The notes: a model not told the origin generated them from the sequence alone. 64,000 nucleotides of DNA from Candidatus Tepidifontimicrobium thermophilum (GCA_031296405.1 JAVKKH010000012.1:1-64000), one strand, 5' to 3'; counted from the first letter of the stretch, positions 52,240-61,179 are shown. Numbers and translations: made by a program.

Positions 52240-52269
52240 ATTATACGGCGCCGCCTCCGGTTCCTTCAA
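52240..52269 (-). promoter_or_regulatory. Sigma70-type promoter of greA
   Basis: Minus strand -35 TTGAAG (52264-52269), 18-base spacer, perfect -10 TATAAT (52240-52245). The -35 overlaps the end of the upstream acyl-ACP-reductase-like gene. The leader is about 115 bases. Confidence 0.75.
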
Positions 52270-53357
52270 ACCGGGGGCCCCGCCGCGCTCAGTCCCCGGG
52301 CCCGCTTCCGGATCCGCTCCACCTCGTCGTCGCCGATGGCGCGCTCGAACCGCCGGAAGCCTGCCAGCCGGAACCCGTGCTTGCGCGCGATGCGGGCGAT
52401 TTCCTCCACCCGGTCCAGCCGGACGTCTGCCCCCAGGGTGTAGGACTCGTACCGGCCCTCCAGGGCCAACGCCATCGTCTCGGCCATGCACGCCTCGCAG
52501 GTGCCGGGGGGGAAGCCGAAGTCCAGTCCGAAGTCCACGTCCCCCGGGACCTGGATGACCCCGCCGTCCAGCACCAGCACGTCGTCCCGGCGCGCGTACA
52601 CCTCCCGGGACACGTTCCGGGGACGGGCCACGTCGCACACCACCGCGCCCGGCTTCAGGTCCTCCGGCTCCACCAACACCGTCGTGGCGCTGGTGACCGT
52701 CAGCACGATGTCCGCCTCCCGCACGGCCTCCCGAACCCTGTCCGTGGCCTCCACGGAGCAGGCCGATTCCGCCCGGATCTGGTCCGCCAGCTGCTCCAGA
52801 CGTTCCCGCCCACGGGCCACCAGGGTCAGCTGCCCCACCTGGCGAGCCAGCAGCCGGGCGCAGGCCGCCCCGATGGCGCCCGTGGCTCCCACCACCGCAG
52901 CTCGCGCTCGGGACGGGACGATGTCCAGCCGCTGCGCGGCCACCAGGGCACCCTCCACCGCGGTGGCGGCGGTGTACGAGTTGCCCGTGGTCACGGGGAT
53001 GGGCGACCGCGCGGCCACCGTCACCCCGCGGTCGCCCACGATCTTGGTGAAGGCCCCAAGCCCCAGGATGCGGGCTCCCAGCCGGTGAGCGATCTCCGCA
53101 CAGCGTACGAGCCGGCGGTAGACGAACTCCGGGTCCGAGGCCAGCAGGACCCGGGGAGTGAGGGGCAGTCCGATGAACCAGCCCTCCGCCTGCGTCCCCA
53201 CCGCGGAGCGGATCCCGGTGATGTGGGAGACCACCAGGGGCGGCACCCTCCGGAAGGCCGCCTCTACCCACCGCGGTGGCAACGCCCGGGTGAAGGGGTA
53301 TTTGCGGGCGAAGTCCTCCGCCTGGAGCGGGTGGATCACGAAGGCGAAACGCTCCAC
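52266..53357 (-). CDS. Acyl-ACP-reductase-like / COG5322-type NAD(P)-binding oxidoreductase
   Basis: A 363-residue protein resembling cyanobacterial long-chain acyl-ACP reductase: [43 protein letters not shown], the nucleotide motif [16 protein letters not shown], and a C-terminal [13 protein letters not shown] helix. The catalytic cysteine of AAR (in CFAES) appears conserved as CMAET. AAR reduces acyl-ACP to fatty aldehyde. Non-cyanobacterial relatives are usually labelled amino-acid or shikimate dehydrogenase, with no proven function. No aldehyde deformylating oxygenase is nearby. GTG at 53357, 3 bases after the next gene's stop. Confidence 0.7.
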   Translation of the reverse strand: MERFAFVIHPLQAEDFARKYPFTRALPPRWVEAAFRRVPPLVVSHITGIRSAVGTQAEGWFIGLPLTPRVLLASDPEFVYRRLVRCAEIAHRLGARILGLGAFTKIVGDRGVTVAARSPIPVTTGNSYTAATAVEGALVAAQRLDIVPSRARAAVVGATGAIGAACARLLARQVGQLTLVARGRERLEQLADQIRAESACSVEATDRVREAVREADIVLTVTSATTVLVEPEDLKPGAVVCDVARPRNVSREVYARRDDVLVLDGGVIQVPGDVDFGLDFGFPPGTCEACMAETMALALEGRYESYTLGADVRLDRVEEIARIARKHGFRLAGFRRFERAIGDDEVERIRKRARGLSAAGPPV

Positions 53358-53360
53358 CGC

Positions 53361-54338
53361 TTACGCCGTCCTTCCCCCCGCCCCGTCGTGGGCCTGACGG
53401 TCGTACAGGCGGCGCAGCTCCTCCCCGCGCGGGGCGTTCAGCCACTCCACCCGCGGGCGGAAGCCCAGGCGCTGCATCCACTCCACGTACTCCCCGGGCG
53501 CGATGGCCTCCGGAGGCTTGCCCGCGAACGCCACCACCAGCGCCTGAAACACGTTGGTCCCCAGGGACCGCCCGCCGATCTCCGGCGTCACGGTGACCAG
53601 CAGCGCCACGCCGCGCCGCCGGAGCTCCTCCACGTCCTGGCGCGTGAGGGTCTGGCTCAGTACCACCTTGTCCCTTAGGTCGTCGGGCATGTACCGGCGG
53701 ATGAAGTGGAAGTCCCCCGCCACCACCTCGGCCCAGCGGAAGTACCCCCCGTACCGCGGGGTGGTACGCTCCTGTCGGACCCCGGTGGGGTACAGCCACC
53801 CGACCGGCAGCTGGGTGAGGAAGGGAAGCAGCAGGGCAGCCAGGACGCGTACTGCGCGCAACGACCGAAGGGGGAACGGCAGACCCAGCGCGAACAGGAA
53901 GTCACCGTACACCACCTGAGCGCCCGCACGGTCGAAGGCTTCCGCCATCCCGTACCGGTCCACAGAGCTCACCTGCAGCACCCGGCGGCCCCGCAGGGAG
54001 TAGCCCACCACCTCCGGCAGGTAGTGGAGGACCACGTACGGCTCCCACGCCTGCTTGAGCCCGCTTCCGTCCACCACCGGGGTCTGCCGGACCCGGCGCA
54101 CCAGACGCACCGCATCCCGGAGGCAGTAACGCCGGCGGCCCGCCTGCAGGAAGAGGTCCATGCCCCCCAGCCCGATGGCGTCCACCTGCCCGTCCAGGGA
54201 CTCCAGCAGCTGCGCGCACCGGCGCAGGTCGCCGTCCGTCCCCACCCGCTCCAAAAGCACCCGCTCGCCCAGCAGCTCCAGCTCCACGCGGCTGTCCCGC
54301 CGGGACGAGCCCAGGCTCACGCTGACGACCCGTTTCAC
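53361..54338 (-). CDS. Conserved protein often labelled quinate 5-dehydrogenase, function unknown
   Basis: A 325-residue protein: [70 protein letters not shown] and [16 protein letters not shown]. This family occurs in Gram-positive thermophiles beside the COG5322-type gene, as here, and the database name quinate 5-dehydrogenase is not backed by evidence I know of. No Rossmann GxGxxG is evident. Start GTG at 54338 lies six bases after a TGGTACATT promoter element, suggesting leaderless translation. Confidence 0.65.
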   Translation of the reverse strand: MKRVVSVSLGSSRRDSRVELELLGERVLLERVGTDGDLRRCAQLLESLDGQVDAIGLGGMDLFLQAGRRRYCLRDAVRLVRRVRQTPVVDGSGLKQAWEPYVVLHYLPEVVGYSLRGRRVLQVSSVDRYGMAEAFDRAGAQVVYGDFLFALGLPFPLRSLRAVRVLAALLLPFLTQLPVGWLYPTGVRQERTTPRYGGYFRWAEVVAGDFHFIRRYMPDDLRDKVVLSQTLTRQDVEELRRRGVALLVTVTPEIGGRSLGTNVFQALVVAFAGKPPEAIAPGEYVEWMQRLGFRPRVEWLNAPRGEELRRLYDRQAHDGAGGRTA

Positions 54339-54344
54339 GACGCC

Positions 54345-54353
54345 AATGTACCA
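54345..54353 (-). promoter_or_regulatory. Extended -10 giving a leaderless transcript
   Basis: Minus strand TGGTACATT (TGn 54351-54353, -10 TACATT 54345-54350). The GTG start codon at 54338 begins six bases after the hexamer, where transcription should start. No Shine-Dalgarno is present. Confidence 0.45.
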
Positions 54354-54388
54354 CGCCGGCGGGCCCCGGCTGCCGACGGGACCGTCGT

Positions 54389-55180
54389 CTACCGGGCCTC
54401 CGCCCGTCGGTTGCGGAGGAACAGGATCCGCAGGCCCTCCAGGGTCAGCAGGGGGTCGTGGTGGTGGATGCACGTGAGCTCCTCCGCCAGCAAGCGGGCC
54501 CACCCGCCGGTAGCGATCACAGTGACGGCTTCGCCCAGCTCCCGCTGGATCCTCCGGACGATCTCCTCCACCTGCCCCACGAACCCGTAGTACACCCCCG
54601 CCTGCATGGCGGCCACGGTGGACCGGCCGATGGCGCTGCGCGGTTTCTCCAGGTCGATGCGGGGCAGCTGCGCGGTGTGCTCCGCGAGAGCGTCCAGGGA
54701 GATCCCGATCCCGGGCGCGATGGCCCCACCCAGGAAGTCCCCCTCCCGGGAGACCGCGGTGAAGGTGGTGGCCGTGCCGAAGTCGCACACCACGCTGGGT
54801 CCGCCGTACTTGGCGAAGGCGGCCACCGCGTTGCAGATGCGGTCCGCGCCCACCTCCCGCGGGTTCTCGTACAGGATCCGCATCCCCGTGCGGATGCCGG
54901 GCCCCACTACCAGCGGCCGCGTCCGGAAGTACCGCTCGCAAAGCCGCTCCATGGTGTCCAGCAGGGGCGGGACCACGCACGACACCGCCACGTCCGTCAC
55001 GTCCCGCAGGCCTAGCCCCGCGTGCTCGAACAGGTGGGCGAACAGGATCCCGTACTCGTCCTCCGTCTTCCTCAGCTCCGTGGACACCCGCCAGTGCACC
55101 CGCGGCTGCGCGTCCCTCTCGGGGTCGGAGTAGACGGCCAGCTTGATCTGGGTGTTGTTCACGTTGACGGCCAGAAGCAC
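54389..55180 (-). CDS. coaX: Type III pantothenate kinase
   Basis: A 263-residue ASKHA-fold kinase: LLAVNVNNTQIKLAVYSD, VSCVVPPL, GADRICNAVAAF, VVCDFGTATTFTAV and IAPGIGISLDAL. It phosphorylates pantothenate in CoA synthesis and is not inhibited by CoA in studied members. The usual first-motif DxGNT reads NVNNT, an aspartate-to-asparagine difference worth noting. GTG at 55180. It follows an ECF S component by 11 bases. Confidence 0.93.
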   Translation of the reverse strand: MLLAVNVNNTQIKLAVYSDPERDAQPRVHWRVSTELRKTEDEYGILFAHLFEHAGLGLRDVTDVAVSCVVPPLLDTMERLCERYFRTRPLVVGPGIRTGMRILYENPREVGADRICNAVAAFAKYGGPSVVCDFGTATTFTAVSREGDFLGGAIAPGIGISLDALAEHTAQLPRIDLEKPRSAIGRSTVAAMQAGVYYGFVGQVEEIVRRIQRELGEAVTVIATGGWARLLAEELTCIHHHDPLLTLEGLRILFLRNRRAEAR

Positions 55181-55191
55181 GATCCAGCCCC

Positions 55192-55980
55192 CTACACCAG
55201 CCGGGCAGACCGCAGAGCCCGGTACACGGGAACGGTGACCACCACCGCCAGCACCGCCTCCGGAAGGCCGTGGGTGGCCCCCACCAGGAACGCCGCGCCG
55301 GGCGGCATCATGTCCGGGAACCGCAGCACGATGAGGCCCAGCACCCCCACGGTGTTGGTCAACGTCCCCACCACCGCCGCCGCGCCCACGGGTGCGTCGT
55401 CCCCCCGCAGCGCCGCGTACGCGGCCAACGCGCTCACCAGCCCCACCACCAGCCCCACCCACGGGGCGGGAGCGGTGGCAGCGGCCACCGCGTGGTACAA
55501 CTCCACCAGCCAGCTCCGCGGGACCCGGCCGGCTCCGAACGCCGCCTCGAACGCCGCCGCGCCGGGGCCGAGGGCGGTGAACACTGCGGCCCCACACGCC
55601 AGCGCCGCCACCAGCTGCGAGGCCCGGCGCGTGAGCGCCCTGAAGGCGTAGGCGCTCAGGACCCCGATGAGCAGCCGCGGGAGGAACGCGATCAGGGGGT
55701 CCTTGAAGAAGGGGAGGGTGGCCCGGGTGAAGCTGAAGAAGCCGAACACCGCTCCCACCAGGGCTCCCGCGAGCGGCCCGCGGGCCAGGCCGGCCAGGAT
55801 GACCGGGATGTGCATGGTGGTGGCCGCGCCCGCGGGCGTGGGAGCGGGGATGAACCCGAGGCCCGGCACGGTGCCCAGCACCGCGCTCACCGCCCCCAGC
55901 GCCCCTACCACGGTCAGATCCCGGGCGCCCAAACGAAAACCTCTCCGCGCCTGCGGAGAGGCAGATGGGATCCTGTTCAT
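55192..55980 (-). CDS. ECF transporter substrate-binding (S) component, pantothenate candidate
   Basis: A 262-residue membrane protein with about six helices; LGTVPGLGFIPAPTPAGAAT, MHIPVILAGLARGPLAGALV and ALVGAVFGFFSF are typical of ECF S components. Its place next to coaX suggests pantothenate or a CoA precursor as ligand; this is inference. The EcfA and EcfT energising subunits are not in the window. ATG at 55980 with GGAGG upstream. Confidence 0.82.
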   Translation of the reverse strand: MNRIPSASPQARRGFRLGARDLTVVGALGAVSAVLGTVPGLGFIPAPTPAGAATTMHIPVILAGLARGPLAGALVGAVFGFFSFTRATLPFFKDPLIAFLPRLLIGVLSAYAFRALTRRASQLVAALACGAAVFTALGPGAAAFEAAFGAGRVPRSWLVELYHAVAAATAPAPWVGLVVGLVSALAAYAALRGDDAPVGAAAVVGTLTNTVGVLGLIVLRFPDMMPPGAAFLVGATHGLPEAVLAVVVTVPVYRALRSARLV

Positions 55981-56099
55981 CCTGCACCTCCGTTCCAGTC
56001 TGGTTTGTCCAGTACCGGACGGACCGAGACGCAGTCGGTTCGCCGGGGTCCGGCTCCTGTCGGATGCCGGCCCGCCAACAGCCTAACTGCCCCGCGGGC

Positions 56100-57086
56100 T
56101 TACCGCAAGCCCGATGCTTCGCCCCCCCCGGTTCCCGCGGAGTCCGCCAGGCCGGGGATGCCGTGCAGGCCCCGGGCCGTGCGCACCGCCCGCCGGATCG
56201 CCTCCGCCACCACCCCCGGGACTGCAGCCGCCACCACGTCGTAGGCTCCCTCCACCTGACCCGTACTGAGGGCGAAGAAGGTGTCGCCATCCAGGGTGGT
56301 GTGGGATGGGGACACGGCCTGGGCGAGCCCGTGGTGGGCCACCCGCGCCAGCCGGTTGCACTCCACTTTGGAAAGCGCCACGTTGGTGGCCACCACCCCG
56401 ATCACCGTGCTCTGCCCCAGCATCCGAGGCGGGACGTAGCCGCTCTGCAGCAACGCTGCCGAGCCTACCAGCTCTCCCGTGGCCGGGTCCCGCGTGCCGG
56501 CCAGCACCGAACCGTCTGGCGCCAGCACGTCGCCCACGGCGTTCACCACCACGAGCGCCGCCACCACCCGACCACCGGGGAGGACCGCGCTCCACGTGCC
56601 CACCCCGCCCTTCATGGCCCCCGCGGGGCCCAGGAGCTTGCCCACGGTGGCACCAGTGCCGGCCCCTACGCTGCCCTCCTCCACGGGACCGCTGGAGGCC
56701 AGCTGGCAGGCGGCGTAGCCCATAGCGGCGTCCGGCCGCACGTCGGGGCGGCCCAGCCACAGGTCGAAGATCACCGCCGCGGGCACGATGGGGACCTTCG
56801 CCACCACCACGTCGTAGCCCGCTCCCCGCTCCTCCAGGTACCGCATCACGCCGTCCGCGGCTGCCAGGCCGAAGGCACTGCCGCCCGTCAGGAGGACGCC
56901 GTGTACCTGGTGGACCCGGTTCAACGGGTGCAACAGGTCCGTCTCGCGGGTCCCCGGAGCGCTGCCCCGAACCTCCACGCCCGCAGTGGCCCCGGCCTCG
57001 CACAGGACCACGGTGCAGCCCGTAGCGGCCTCGCGGTGGGTGGCGTGGCCGACTGCCACTCCTTCCACGTCAGTGATGCCCGACAT
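56100..57086 (-). CDS. P1 (DmpA/S58) family peptidase
   Basis: A 328-residue Ntn-type peptidase: GVAVGHATHREAATGCTVVL, LLTGGSAFGLAAADGVMRYL, GAGTGATVGKLLG and VIGVVATNVALSKVE. In this family self-cleavage before a Ser/Thr in the last region creates the N-terminal nucleophile. The family includes L-aminopeptidase/D-esterases and beta-aminopeptidases; substrate here is unknown. ATG at 57086, 14 bases after birA. Confidence 0.88.
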   Translation of the reverse strand: MSGITDVEGVAVGHATHREAATGCTVVLCEAGATAGVEVRGSAPGTRETDLLHPLNRVHQVHGVLLTGGSAFGLAAADGVMRYLEERGAGYDVVVAKVPIVPAAVIFDLWLGRPDVRPDAAMGYAACQLASSGPVEEGSVGAGTGATVGKLLGPAGAMKGGVGTWSAVLPGGRVVAALVVVNAVGDVLAPDGSVLAGTRDPATGELVGSAALLQSGYVPPRMLGQSTVIGVVATNVALSKVECNRLARVAHHGLAQAVSPSHTTLDGDTFFALSTGQVEGAYDVVAAAVPGVVAEAIRRAVRTARGLHGIPGLADSAGTGGGEASGLR

Positions 57087-57100
57087 CGTCTTCCCTCCCT

Positions 57101-57865
57101 TCAGCCCACCTCCCCTGCCACGATCCGCTTGCGCCGGCCGTCCGGAAGCCGCAGGACCAGCGCGCCGTCCTCGTCCACATCCTCCGCCACGCCCTCGTAG
57201 ACCCCCGACGGCAGGTACACGCGGACGCGCCGGCCCAGGGTGGTGGACCTACGGCGCCACCAGTCCAGGAGGGTAGCCCAGTCACCGCCGCGGAACAGCT
57301 CGTAGGCGATCTCCAGTTCAGACAGCAGAGCCTGAAGTAGCGCGGCGCGGTCCACCGGCCCTCGGACGGTCTCCTGCAGGGACGTGGCTCCCTCTGGCAG
57401 CTGGTCTGCAGCCACGGCCACGTTGATCCCCACCCCTACCACCACCCACCGCACCTCAGGCCCGGACTCCACGAGGATGCCGCCCACCTTCCTGCCCTCC
57501 ACCACCAGGTCGTTGGGCCACCGCAGGCCCAAGGAGAGCCCGCAGGCGCGCTCCGCGGCGCGGCTGCACGCTACCCCTACCGCCAGCGCGAGGCGCGGCA
57601 GCTCGTGCGGCGCCGCCAGCGGGCGGAGCACCACCGAAAGCCACAGGCCGCCCGGCGGGGAGACCCAGCGCCTTCCGAGCCTTCCCCGGCCCTCCGTCTG
57701 GGTGCGGGCCAGCACCACCGTCCCCTCCGGGGCCCCCTGCTCCGCGAGGCTGCGGGCCACGTCGTTGGTGGACGTCACCTGCTCGAACCAATGGACACGG
57801 CGGCCCACGTAGCGCGTGCCGAGGTTGCGCTGCACGTGCTCCAGCTCCACCGGCCCTTCCCTCAC
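57101..57865 (-). CDS. birA: Biotin-[acetyl-CoA-carboxylase] ligase, no DNA-binding domain
   Basis: A 254-residue ligase: FEQVTSTNDVARSLAEQGAP, RTQTEGRGRLGRRWVSPPGG (biotinyl-AMP loop), LRWPNDLVVEGRKVGGILVE, VVGVGINV, and a C-terminal SH3-like domain. It lacks the N-terminal helix-turn-helix, so it acts as an enzyme only and not as a repressor. GTG at 57865 overlaps the folK stop by 4 bases. Confidence 0.94.
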   Translation of the reverse strand: MREGPVELEHVQRNLGTRYVGRRVHWFEQVTSTNDVARSLAEQGAPEGTVVLARTQTEGRGRLGRRWVSPPGGLWLSVVLRPLAAPHELPRLALAVGVACSRAAERACGLSLGLRWPNDLVVEGRKVGGILVESGPEVRWVVVGVGINVAVAADQLPEGATSLQETVRGPVDRAALLQALLSELEIAYELFRGGDWATLLDWWRRRSTTLGRRVRVYLPSGVYEGVAEDVDEDGALVLRLPDGRRKRIVAGEVG

Positions 57866-58347
57866 CGCCGCTGGACCCGCTGATCCGCCACCGCGGGCAA
57901 CAGGGCAACCACCGGGGTCCCGTCAGGCAGCACCAGGTCCGGCGCGATCTCGCACAGCGGCACGAGGACGAACGCGCGCTCCCGCATGCGGGGGTGCGGC
58001 ACGATGAGCTCTGGGGTCCGGACCACCCGCTGGCCGTACAGGACCAGGTCCACGTCCACCGTTCGCGGCCCCCAGCGGACCTCGCGCACCCTGCCCAAAG
58101 CCGCCTCGACCCGCTGCGCGCACCGCAGCAGCCCGAGCGGGTCCAGGGCGGTGCGGACTTCCACCACGAGGTTCAGGAACGGCGGCTGTTCCGTGAAGCC
58201 GACGGGTTCGGTCTCATACCAGGAGGACTGGCGCACCAACCGCACGCCCTCCGCGTCCAACAGGCGAAGGGCCGCGAGCAGGTTAGCCTCCCGCTCCCCC
58301 AGGTTGGACCCCAGTGAGAGGAACACCCGCTCTTCCACGCGCCTCAC
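57862..58347 (-). CDS. folK: 6-hydroxymethyl-7,8-dihydropterin pyrophosphokinase
   Basis: A 161-residue folate enzyme: FLSLGSNLGEREANL, SSWYETEPVGFTEQPPFLNL, RWGPRTVDVDLVLYG and VPHPRMRERAFVLVPL. It transfers pyrophosphate from ATP to the pterin. GTG at 58347 overlaps the folB stop by 4 bases. Confidence 0.96.
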   Translation of the reverse strand: MRRVEERVFLSLGSNLGEREANLLAALRLLDAEGVRLVRQSSWYETEPVGFTEQPPFLNLVVEVRTALDPLGLLRCAQRVEAALGRVREVRWGPRTVDVDLVLYGQRVVRTPELIVPHPRMRERAFVLVPLCEIAPDLVLPDGTPVVALLPAVADQRVQRR

Positions 58348-58727
58348 ACCGCGGACGGGCCCACCCGAGGACGCCGCCGCCGCTTTACCCGCACCGCCGC
58401 GAATCCCACCGGCCCTCCCAGCTCCACGTGGGGCTTGCGGACCTCCACGCAGACGGCCTCCACCCGGTCCAGCTCCAGGAGCCGGTGCGCCACTTCCTCC
58501 GCCACCGCCTCCAGCAGCGCCTTGGGCGGCCCCAGCAGCACCGCCTGGACCCGCCGGTAGATCTCCCGGTAGTCCAGGGTGTCCGCGAGGTCGTCACTGT
58601 GGCCGGCAGGGTGCAGGTCGCACTCCACCTCTGCGTCCACGAAGAACACCTGGCCCCGCTGCCGCTCCTCGGGGAGAACCCCGTGGTAGCCGTAAAAAGC
58701 CATGTCCTTCAGCACGATGCGATCCAC
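58344..58727 (-). CDS. folB: Dihydroneopterin aldolase
   Basis: A 127-residue enzyme: IVLKDMAFYGYHGVLPEERQ, VDAEVECDL, DTLDYREIYRRV, EVAHRLLE and VEVRKPHVEL. It cleaves dihydroneopterin to the folK substrate. GTG at 58727 is chosen because GGGAGGCGGCG precedes it; GTG at 58745 is an alternative adding six residues. Confidence 0.93.
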   Translation of the reverse strand: MDRIVLKDMAFYGYHGVLPEERQRGQVFFVDAEVECDLHPAGHSDDLADTLDYREIYRRVQAVLLGPPKALLEAVAEEVAHRLLELDRVEAVCVEVRKPHVELGGPVGFAAVRVKRRRRPRVGPSAV

Positions 58728-58760
58728 CGCCGCCTCCCGGGCCACACGGGAGATTGCGCG

Positions 58761-59630
58761 CTAGCGATCCGGTGCCCAGCCCCGCACCACCGCGTCTGCC
58801 ACCCGCACCACCCGCGCCATGGCCCGCACGTCGTGCACCCGCACCACGTCCACGCCGCACGCCACCGCCAGGGCGACCACCGCCGCAGTGCCCTCCACGC
58901 GTTCCGCGGGCGGCAGCCCGCCCAGGATCACACCGATGGTGCTCTTCCGGGACGGCCCCAGGAGCACCGGGCAGCCCAGCTCCCGGAAGGCCCTCAGGTT
59001 CCTCACCAGCTCCAGGTTGTGCTCCGGGCGCTTGCCGAACCCGAAGCCGGGGTCCACGAGGATGCGGTCGCGGGGGATCCCGTGCCGTTCCGCCCACTCC
59101 ACCCGCTCCGCCAAGAAGTCGCGCACCTCCGCCACCACGTCCTCGTACCGCGGGTCCCGCTGCATGTCCTGGGGCGTGCCCTTCATGTGCATCAACACCA
59201 CGCCGCAGCCCGAGTCCGCTACGACCCGGACCATGTCCGGGTCGTGCCGGAGGGCGCTGATGTCGTTCACCATGTCCGCGCCCGCCCGCAGGGCCTGGCG
59301 TGCCACCTCCGCCTTGGTGGTGTCCACGGAGATGGGGACGTCCACCACCCGCCGCAGCGCCTCCACCGCCGGCACCACCCGCCGCAGCTCCTCCTCCAAG
59401 GGCACGGGCGCGGCACCGGGCCGGCTGGACTCCCCGCCCACGTCCAGCAGGTCCGCGCCGTCCTCCACCATCCGCCGGCCCACCTGCACCACCCTCTCCA
59501 GCCACCCCGGCCCGGTGAGCAACCCGTCGCCGCTGAAGGAGTCCGGGGTCACGTTGACGACGCCCATCACCAGGGTCCGGTGCCCGAACCGCAGGGCACG
59601 GCGGCCGCAGCGCAGCTGCTGTGCGGTCAC
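58761..59630 (-). CDS. folP: Dihydropteroate synthase
   Basis: A 289-residue TIM barrel: VMGVVNVTPDSFSGDG, GADLLDVGGESSRPGA, PISVDTTKAEVARQAL, VNDISAL, VLMHMKGTPQDMQ, DPGFGFGK and LLGPSRKSTIG. It joins p-aminobenzoate to the pterin and is the sulfonamide target. GTG at 59630 overlaps the upstream stop by 4 bases. Confidence 0.96.
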   Translation of the reverse strand: MTAQQLRCGRRALRFGHRTLVMGVVNVTPDSFSGDGLLTGPGWLERVVQVGRRMVEDGADLLDVGGESSRPGAAPVPLEEELRRVVPAVEALRRVVDVPISVDTTKAEVARQALRAGADMVNDISALRHDPDMVRVVADSGCGVVLMHMKGTPQDMQRDPRYEDVVAEVRDFLAERVEWAERHGIPRDRILVDPGFGFGKRPEHNLELVRNLRAFRELGCPVLLGPSRKSTIGVILGGLPPAERVEGTAAVVALAVACGVDVVRVHDVRAMARVVRVADAVVRGWAPDR

Positions 59631-60532
59631 TCCACCAGCCTCGCTTCCAGTACGCGGAGGACGTCCAGGTTGGCCGAGCGCAGGGCCCACGCCGCCACCT
59701 GGGCCAAGGCCTCCGCGGGCACCAGCCCCACGAACTCCGTGGAGGCGACCTCCACGCCGAGCCGCGCGGCCTCCCGGCAGACCGCCTCGTACAGCACGTG
59801 CAGCGGTGTGGTGCGGTAGTCCAGGACGTTCACGGAGACCTGTACCCCGCCCTGAGGCAGCGCCCACCCGGCCGCCTGGATCCCCGGCAGCCCTCCCGAG
59901 GATTGGCGGACCCGCCGCGCCACCGTCCGGGCGACCTGCACGTCCTCGGTGGCCAGGGTGAAGTTCCACGCGATCAGCAACCCCCGCGCGCCGGTGGCCG
60001 TAGCGCCCGCGGTGGGGTGCAGCGCGGGCTCGCCCACGTCCGGGTGCCGGTCGGGCTCCGTGATGGTGGACTGCAGGCCCTCGAATCCCCCGCGCCGGAT
60101 GTTCGGCAACCACCGGCGCTCCGGACGGACGGCGGAATGCGCGTAGAAGTACACGGGAACACGGTGACGCTCCCACAAGGCCCTCGCGAAGGCGCGGCTC
60201 AGCTCTACGCAGTCCTCCAGGGTCACGCCCCGCAGGGGGACGAAGGGCACCACGTCCACCGCGCCGATCCGCGGGTGCAGCCCCTGGTGGCTGCGCAGGT
60301 CGATCCGCCGGACGGCCACCGCGGCCAGCGCCAGGGCCGCGTCCAGCACCGGCTGGGGCGGCCCCACGAAGGTGAACACGGACCGGTGGTGGGCCCCGTC
60401 CCACGAGTAGTCCAGCAGCCGCACGTGCGGAGTCGACCGCACCGCCTCGGCCAGCTCCTCGATCACCTCCAAACGCCGCCCCTCGCTGACGTTCGGAACG
60501 CACTCCACCAGCGGCCTGCCCACCACCGTCAC
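59627..60532 (-). CDS. Glutamate formimidoyltransferase
   Basis: A 301-residue protein: VECVPNVSEGRRLEVIEELA, HHRSVFTFVGPP, HPRIGAVDVVPFVPL, RPERRWLPNIRRGGFEGLQ and HPTAGATATGARGLLIAWN. It transfers a formimino group from formiminoglutamate to tetrahydrofolate, in histidine breakdown or, more broadly, folate one-carbon supply. No cyclodeaminase domain is fused. Its place ahead of folP fits a folate operon. GTG at 60532. Confidence 0.92.
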   Translation of the reverse strand: MTVVGRPLVECVPNVSEGRRLEVIEELAEAVRSTPHVRLLDYSWDGAHHRSVFTFVGPPQPVLDAALALAAVAVRRIDLRSHQGLHPRIGAVDVVPFVPLRGVTLEDCVELSRAFARALWERHRVPVYFYAHSAVRPERRWLPNIRRGGFEGLQSTITEPDRHPDVGEPALHPTAGATATGARGLLIAWNFTLATEDVQVARTVARRVRQSSGGLPGIQAAGWALPQGGVQVSVNVLDYRTTPLHVLYEAVCREAARLGVEVASTEFVGLVPAEALAQVAAWALRSANLDVLRVLEARLVE

Positions 60533-60543
60533 CCCGCCGCGTG

Positions 60544-60550
60544 TATCATA
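60544..60550. promoter_or_regulatory. Shared -10 element between divergent formimidoyltransferase and kptA genes
   Basis: TATCATA reads TATCAT on the plus strand (60544-60549, toward kptA) and TATGAT on the minus strand (60545-60550, toward the folate operon). Each is one mismatch from TATAAT. No -35 is clear on either side. Confidence 0.4.
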
Positions 60551-60567
60551 CGCTGGGAAAGGAGGCC

Positions 60568-61179
60568 ATGGCCGCCGTCGACCGACCCCGTGCCGAGCGC
60601 CTGAGCCGGCTGCTGTCCCTGATCCTCCGGCACAAGCCGGAGGAGTTCGGGATTTCCCTGGACCCGCACGGCTGGGCCCCGGTGGAAGCGCTCCTGGAGG
60701 CGGTCCGGCGCCAGCGGGGCTGGGAGGACGCCACCCCGGCGGACCTGGAAGCGGTGGTGCAGCTGCCGGGGCGCCGCCGGTTCGAGCTGCGGGACGGGCG
60801 CATACGGGCCCTGTACGGACACAGCGTCCCGGTGCAGCCCGAGGGCGCGCCGCAACGTCCGCCCGAGTGGCTGTACCACGGCACCGCCCCCGAGCGGGTG
60901 GCCGTCATCCTGTCGGAGGGCCTGCGGCCCGGTACGCGCCGCTTCGTGCACCTCTCCCTCACCCCCCTGCAAGCCAGGGAGGTGGGGCTGCGGCACAGCC
61001 CCCGACCGGTGGTCCTGACGGTCCTGGCCCGCCGCGCCCACGAGGCCGGGGTGGCTTTCTACCGCGCCAGCGGGGACGTGTACCTCGTTGATGCGGTCCC
61101 TCCGCAGTTCCTCCTCCCGCCGGAAGGCCGCCCCATCGAACCCGTCACTCCCGAACCGGTGAGAAGTGTACCACCGTGA
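60568..61179 (+). CDS. kptA: RNA 2'-phosphotransferase (KptA/Tpt1)
   Basis: A 203-residue enzyme: RLSRLLSLILRHKPEEFGIS, DPHGWAPVEALLEAVR, WLYHGTAPERVAVILSEGLR, FVHLSLTPLQAREVGLRH and VAFYRASGDVYLVDAVP. The RHKP arginine and histidine and the later arginines match the Tpt1 active site. It removes an RNA 2'-phosphate using NAD+, releasing nicotinamide and ADP-ribose cyclic phosphate. ATG at 60568 with a perfect AAAGGAGG. Its last 35 bases overlap the convergent ASCH gene. Confidence 0.93.
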   Translation: MAAVDRPRAERLSRLLSLILRHKPEEFGISLDPHGWAPVEALLEAVRRQRGWEDATPADLEAVVQLPGRRRFELRDGRIRALYGHSVPVQPEGAPQRPPEWLYHGTAPERVAVILSEGLRPGTRRFVHLSLTPLQAREVGLRHSPRPVVLTVLARRAHEAGVAFYRASGDVYLVDAVPPQFLLPPEGRPIEPVTPEPVRSVPP

